In this document: piece after piece, positions 33,615-36,580 of the stretch | Layout: every line of letters starts with the position of its first letter | Position numbering within the stretch: the stretch's first letter is position 1 | Origin: DATAXV01 sp036272915 | GTDB lineage: Bacteria > Chloroflexota > Dormibacteria > Dormibacterales > Dormibacteraceae | NCBI GenBank assembly: GCA_036272915.1 | Contig: DATAXV010000090.1 | Coordinates: forward strand, 1-36,580 | DNA length: 36,580 nucleotides | Direction of reading: 5' to 3' | The notes under the pieces: generated by a model | Seen by the model: the letters and a program-made list of their open reading frames with translations, nothing else | The model's database searches: none | What the model was told of the DNA's origin: nothing | Made by a program: the position numbers and the translations under genes

Positions 33615-33824
33615 CTAGGGGCGCGACTTGGCCGCCCGGCGGCGGAAGCGCTCGACCTGGCCGCCGGTGTCGACCATCCTCTGCTGGCCGGTGTAGAAGG
33701 GGTGACAGACCGAGCAGACCTCGGTCTTGAGGCTCTGCTGGGTCGAACCTGTGGTGAACGTGTGCCCACAGGAGCAGGTCACGACCGCGTCCTCATAAAA
33801 GGTGGGGTGTATGCCGTTCTTCAT
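33615..33824 (-). CDS. rpmE: Ribosomal protein bL31, zinc-binding form
   Basis: This 69-residue protein starts MKNGIHPTFYEDAVVTCSCG and continues CSVCHPFYTGQQRMVDTGGQVERF. Four Cys (17, 19, 37, 40) form the zinc site of the C+ bL31 type, which can be exchanged for a Cys-less paralogue under zinc limitation in other bacteria; no such paralogue is in the window. The ATG at 33824 is the only fitting start, 14 bases past the protease stop. It is a 50S ribosomal protein. Confidence 0.96.
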   Translation of the reverse strand: MKNGIHPTFYEDAVVTCSCGHTFTTGSTQQSLKTEVCSVCHPFYTGQQRMVDTGGQVERFRRRAAKSRP

Positions 33825-33838
33825 GCGAATTAGAAATC

Positions 33839-34849
33839 CTACCAGTTGAAAGAGCTTCCACCGGTGATTCCGGCGATTCCCGCCAGCACCTGGTGGGCGC
33901 CGATGGTGGCGAAGCCAAGATAGCCGACCAGCGCCAGCCAGGCGACGCCCATCGCCAGCCGCGCGCCCAGGGGCACCGACTGGTAGTAGGCGAGCCCGTC
34001 GTTGCGGAAGCGGGCGATGATCGAGGGGATGCTGAAGAGGAGGATGATGATCAGGATCGGGCTGACGCCGATGAAGTAGGTCAGGGCGGCGAGCATGACC
34101 AGGCCGACGATCTGGAACCACTTCGAGGCGACGGCCAGGATCCAGCCCCCGTCGAGCATGCCCATGGGGATCAGGTTGATCAGGTTGATGAAGAAGCCGA
34201 GATAGGCCCATAGCAGGAACACCGGGTTTTTGGTGACGGCGAACGCGATCCAGGCCGCGGTCGCGCCGATGGTGCCCGCGATCGGCCCGGCGATGCCGAT
34301 CTCGGCCTGATGCAGGGCGTCGGTGGCGTTCTGACGCTGGAAGATGGCGGCCCCCATGAAGGGGATGAAGAGGGGCGCGGTCGCCCGCATCCCCTGGCGC
34401 CGGATCTCGATGACGTGGCCCATCTCGTGGACGAGGAGCATCAGGATCAGGCCGACCGCGAACCCGGGTCCGAAGAAGACCGCGTAGACGCCGAAGCTGA
34501 TCAGCGCCGTCAGCAGCGTGCCCAGGAACTTGAGCTTGAGCAGCAGCAGGATCGCGTACTTGCCGTAGGCGGCGATCGCGGCCAGGAAGGCGAGGATGCC
34601 GCCCCAGAAGCCGCGCCGCCTCCCCTTGCGGGGCTGCTGCGTTCCAGGCGGGGGCCCGAACTGACCGCTGGCGGGCGGACCGTACCAGCCGGCCGGCGGC
34701 ACACCCTGGCCCTGGGCCCCTGGATACGTCGGGTATCGGGGTGGCTGGGGGTATCCCTGGGGCTGGCCTCCGCCCTGCTCGGAGGGCTGGCTCTGCCCCG
34801 GCTGATCCGGCGGAGGCGGCCAGCTCGAGGGAGGAGGATAGGAACTCAT
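33839..34849 (-). CDS. Site-2 protease family (M50) membrane metalloprotease
   Basis: This is a 336-residue protein. The first about 75 residues are Pro/Gln/Gly/Tyr-rich and probably disordered. A membrane domain follows with HEMGH (141-145), the zinc site, and NLIPMGMLDGG (225-235), holding the second motif N-x-x-P-x-x-x-LDGG. These are the two signatures of S2P enzymes, which cut substrates within the membrane; there is no PDZ domain. The ATG at 34849 is used. A weak promoter-like pair lies at 34862-34888. It lies between the GlpX-like gene and rpmE. The substrate is unknown. Confidence 0.9.
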   Translation of the reverse strand: MSSYPPPSSWPPPPDQPGQSQPSEQGGGQPQGYPQPPRYPTYPGAQGQGVPPAGWYGPPASGQFGPPPGTQQPRKGRRRGFWGGILAFLAAIAAYGKYAILLLLKLKFLGTLLTALISFGVYAVFFGPGFAVGLILMLLVHEMGHVIEIRRQGMRATAPLFIPFMGAAIFQRQNATDALHQAEIGIAGPIAGTIGATAAWIAFAVTKNPVFLLWAYLGFFINLINLIPMGMLDGGWILAVASKWFQIVGLVMLAALTYFIGVSPILIIILLFSIPSIIARFRNDGLAYYQSVPLGARLAMGVAWLALVGYLGFATIGAHQVLAGIAGITGGSSFNW

Positions 34850-34861
34850 GTGATCTCTCTA

Positions 34862-34888
34862 GCTATACCCAGGGCGAGGCCCGGGCAA
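34862..34888 (-). promoter_or_regulatory. Weak promoter-like pair before the site-2 protease gene
   Basis: TTGCCC (34888-34883) and TATAGC (34867-34862) are separated by 15 bases, shorter than ideal. The position, just before the ATG at 34849, would give a leader of about 10 bases. Low confidence. Confidence 0.25.
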
Positions 34889-34911
34889 CCGCGGTGAACG
34901 GGCCGACCGAA

Positions 34912-35871
34912 CTAATAGGCGACGGTCGGATGGTAGTGCTTGGTCTTGATCCTTCGGAACACGGCCGGCTCGGTCGAGAACGTGATCGTCTCGGTCTCGG
35001 CGAAGGACCGACCGGCGCGAACGCCGCCGAGGAAGCCGCCGGAGATGCCGGTGACGGCACCGGTGACCAGAGTCGGAGCCAGCTCGTCGAGCTTGTAGAT
35101 CCGGTTCAGGTGGTCGCCGGCCAGCTCGCCCTCCTCGTCGTTGCGCGGCCAGAGCCGGGCCTGCAGGTCGCCGCCGAAGCAGCGCACGGCGCAGGCGGCG
35201 ATGACCGTCTCCTGGAGACCGCTGATGCCGACCATGGCGTCGACCGGCCCCTCCTCGAGCGAAGCGGCCAGGGCGCCGGCGATCTCGCCCTCCTCCATCA
35301 GCGCCACCCTCGCCCCCACCGTCCGCACGGCGTGGACCATCTCCTTGTGGCGGGGGCGGTCCATGATCGCGATGGTGAGGTCGGAGACCTGCACCTCCTT
35401 GGCGAAGGCGATGCGCCGGAGGTTGGCGGCCAGCGGGTCGGAGAGGTCGAGCGCGCCGCGGGCCACGGCCGAGGTCACGATCGTCTCCATGTACCAGACC
35501 GCGGGCAGCCAGGGAAAGGCCCCGGGCTCGACCGCGACGACCGCCGAGAGGGCACCCGGGTGACCCCTCTCGACCAGCCCGGCACCCTCCACCGGGTAGG
35601 CGCCAAGGTCGACGCGGGGACCGCCCGCCCCGACCGTCAGCCCGCGCGACAGCACCGTGTTGTCGCGGGGACCGTAGGCCAGATGGCCCTGGACCTCGAG
35701 ATCCTCCAGGGCCTCGAGCATGGCGGTGGCGGCGACCTCGCGCACGCGCTCCGCGTCGGCCCGGCCAAGACCCTTCGCCGCCGCCCGGGCGGAGGCCTCG
35801 GTGGCGGCCACCAGGCCGAGGGGTAGGGTCAGGCGCACACCTGGCGCCGTCGGGTCGAGATGCCGCTCCAT
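34912..35871 (-). CDS. GlpX-like (class II fructose-1,6-bisphosphatase fold) protein, degenerate active site
   Basis: This 319-residue protein aligns by eye with GlpX along its length: TEASARAAAKGLGRAD at the start, VDLGAYPVEGAG, WYMETIVTS, LTIAIMDRPRHKEMVHAVR, VDAMVGISGLQETVIAAC and FRRIKTKHYHP at the end. Yet residues equal to E. coli GlpX Asp33, Glu57, Asp85 and Thr90 are Arg, Pro, Tyr and Ala here; Glu88 is kept. Known structures place these at the metal and phosphate site, so bisphosphatase activity is unlikely. It could be a regulator, a scaffold or an enzyme with another chemistry. It lies 15 bases after pyrG and is not broken by stops. Confidence 0.82.
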   Translation of the reverse strand: MERHLDPTAPGVRLTLPLGLVAATEASARAAAKGLGRADAERVREVAATAMLEALEDLEVQGHLAYGPRDNTVLSRGLTVGAGGPRVDLGAYPVEGAGLVERGHPGALSAVVAVEPGAFPWLPAVWYMETIVTSAVARGALDLSDPLAANLRRIAFAKEVQVSDLTIAIMDRPRHKEMVHAVRTVGARVALMEEGEIAGALAASLEEGPVDAMVGISGLQETVIAACAVRCFGGDLQARLWPRNDEEGELAGDHLNRIYKLDELAPTLVTGAVTGISGGFLGGVRAGRSFAETETITFSTEPAVFRRIKTKHYHPTVAY

Positions 35872-35886
35872 CCTCTCCGATCCACC

Positions 35887-36580
35887 CTACGCCGGCTTGA
35901 TTGGGCGTGGCGCGAGGACGCCGTCCAGATCGGGCACGTCGAGCTCGAGCGGGGGGAGCTCCATCTGATCGATGCCGCTGAACTCGATCGCGGCGCGCAG
36001 GAACTCGCGGAAGAGCGGGTGCGGCCGCATCGGCCTGCTCTTGAGTTCGGGATGGAACTGGCTGCCCACGAACCAGGGGTGGTCCTTGAGCTCGATGATC
36101 TCGACCAGGTGGCCGTTCGGGGAGAGGCCGCTGTAGACGAGCCCGTGGTCGGCCAGGGCCTCGCGATACTCGTTGTTGAACTCGAAGCGGTGGCGGTGGC
36201 GCTCGGACACCTCGTCGGCGCCGTAGGCCTCCTGGGCCTTCGACCCGGCCAGGAGCTGGCAGGGGTAGGCGCCCAGCCGCATGGTGCCGCCCATGGCCGC
36301 GATCTGGCGCTGCTCGGGCATCAGGTCGATGACCGGCGCCGAGGTGAAGGCGGCGAACTCGGTGGAGTTGGCGTCGGGTTCGTTCAGGCACTCGCGGGCC
36401 ATGTCGATGACCGCGCACTGCATGCCCAGGCAGAGCCCCAGGTAGGGGATCTTGTGGTGCCGGGCGTAGCGCGAGGCCAGCACCTTGCCCTCGATGCCAC
36501 GATGGCCGAAGCCACCGGGGACGACGATCCCGGAGACGCCGGCCAGCTTCGAGGTGTCGCCGTGGTCGAGCTGCTCCGAG
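35887..36580 (-). CDS. pyrG: CTP synthase, C-terminal glutaminase part (runs off the window)
   Basis: About 231 codons of the 3' end are present. This is the class I glutamine amidotransferase domain: VPGGFGHRGIEGK, the nucleophile loop GLCLGMQ with the catalytic Cys, and QFHPELKSRP holding the His of the triad. It supplies ammonia to the synthase domain, which makes CTP from UTP; that domain lies beyond 36580. The TAG stop is at 35889-35887. It is the first visible gene of the minus-strand run pyrG to the Nudix-YrdC gene. Confidence 0.96.
   Translation of the reverse strand, partial: SEQLDHGDTSKLAGVSGIVVPGGFGHRGIEGKVLASRYARHHKIPYLGLCLGMQCAVIDMARECLNEPDANSTEFAAFTSAPVIDLMPEQRQIAAMGGTMRLGAYPCQLLAGSKAQEAYGADEVSERHRHRFEFNNEYREALADHGLVYSGLSPNGHLVEIIELKDHPWFVGSQFHPELKSRPMRPHPLFREFLRAAIEFSGIDQMELPPLELDVPDLDGVLAPRPIKPA

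Overview
The window is a visibly GC-rich, densely packed bacterial chromosome segment with no tRNA, rRNA, insertion sequence, CRISPR array or phage gene that I can see. Most genes are on the minus strand and many overlap by 4 to 35 bases. Protein content and gene order point to the Terrabacteria, most likely Chloroflexota or a relative such as Candidatus Dormibacterota, with clear actinobacterial echoes: a mycobacterial-type AtpE, a MurA with Asp in place of the catalytic Cys, and the order rpmE-prfA-prmC-sua5-wecA-atp. The taxon is an inference.

Layout. (1) 1-6735, minus: DUF192 protein, secA, prfB (with a programmed +1 frameshift), ftsE, ftsX and the start of an S41/PDZ protease. This is a secretion, translation-termination and division block. 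(2) 6761-7701: an alpha/beta hydrolase on plus and an orphan Flp-type pilin on minus. (3) 7821-12486: a polysaccharide block with a GT2, a WecG/TagA transferase and three GT-B glycosyltransferases. (4) 12483-15707, minus: DUF4395 membrane protein, thioredoxin-like protein, murA and a divergent MreB-like protein, running into the last glycosyltransferase; a YdjC/ChbG-type deacetylase is divergent at 15915-16793. (5) 16800-26241, minus: glyA, wecA and the complete F-type ATP synthase operon atpZ-I-B-E-F-H-A-G-D-C. (6) 26318-29726: an accessory-looking island with an XRE regulator, an IMPase-like phosphatase and a GNAT acetyltransferase on minus, and a possible short leader peptide plus an unrecognised 134-residue protein on plus. 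A dyad that could be an operator lies between the divergent units. (7) 29736-36580, minus: pyrG (3' part), a degenerate GlpX homologue, a site-2 protease, rpmE, DUF1385 protein, prfA, prmC and a Nudix-YrdC fusion.

How the genes work together. RF1, RF2 and the PrmC methyltransferase form a translation-termination set, and the YrdC domain makes the t6A precursor for tRNA. WecA, WecG and the glycosyltransferases can start and extend an undecaprenyl-linked cell-surface glycan, while MurA feeds peptidoglycan. FtsEX, the S41 protease and SecA act at the membrane. The most interesting points are the island in block 6, the GlpX homologue that has lost most active-site residues, the Nudix-YrdC fusion, the divergent MreB-like protein, the MurA Cys-to-Asp change, and several inverted repeats at divergent promoters. 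All family assignments come from reading motifs by eye; no database search was possible.
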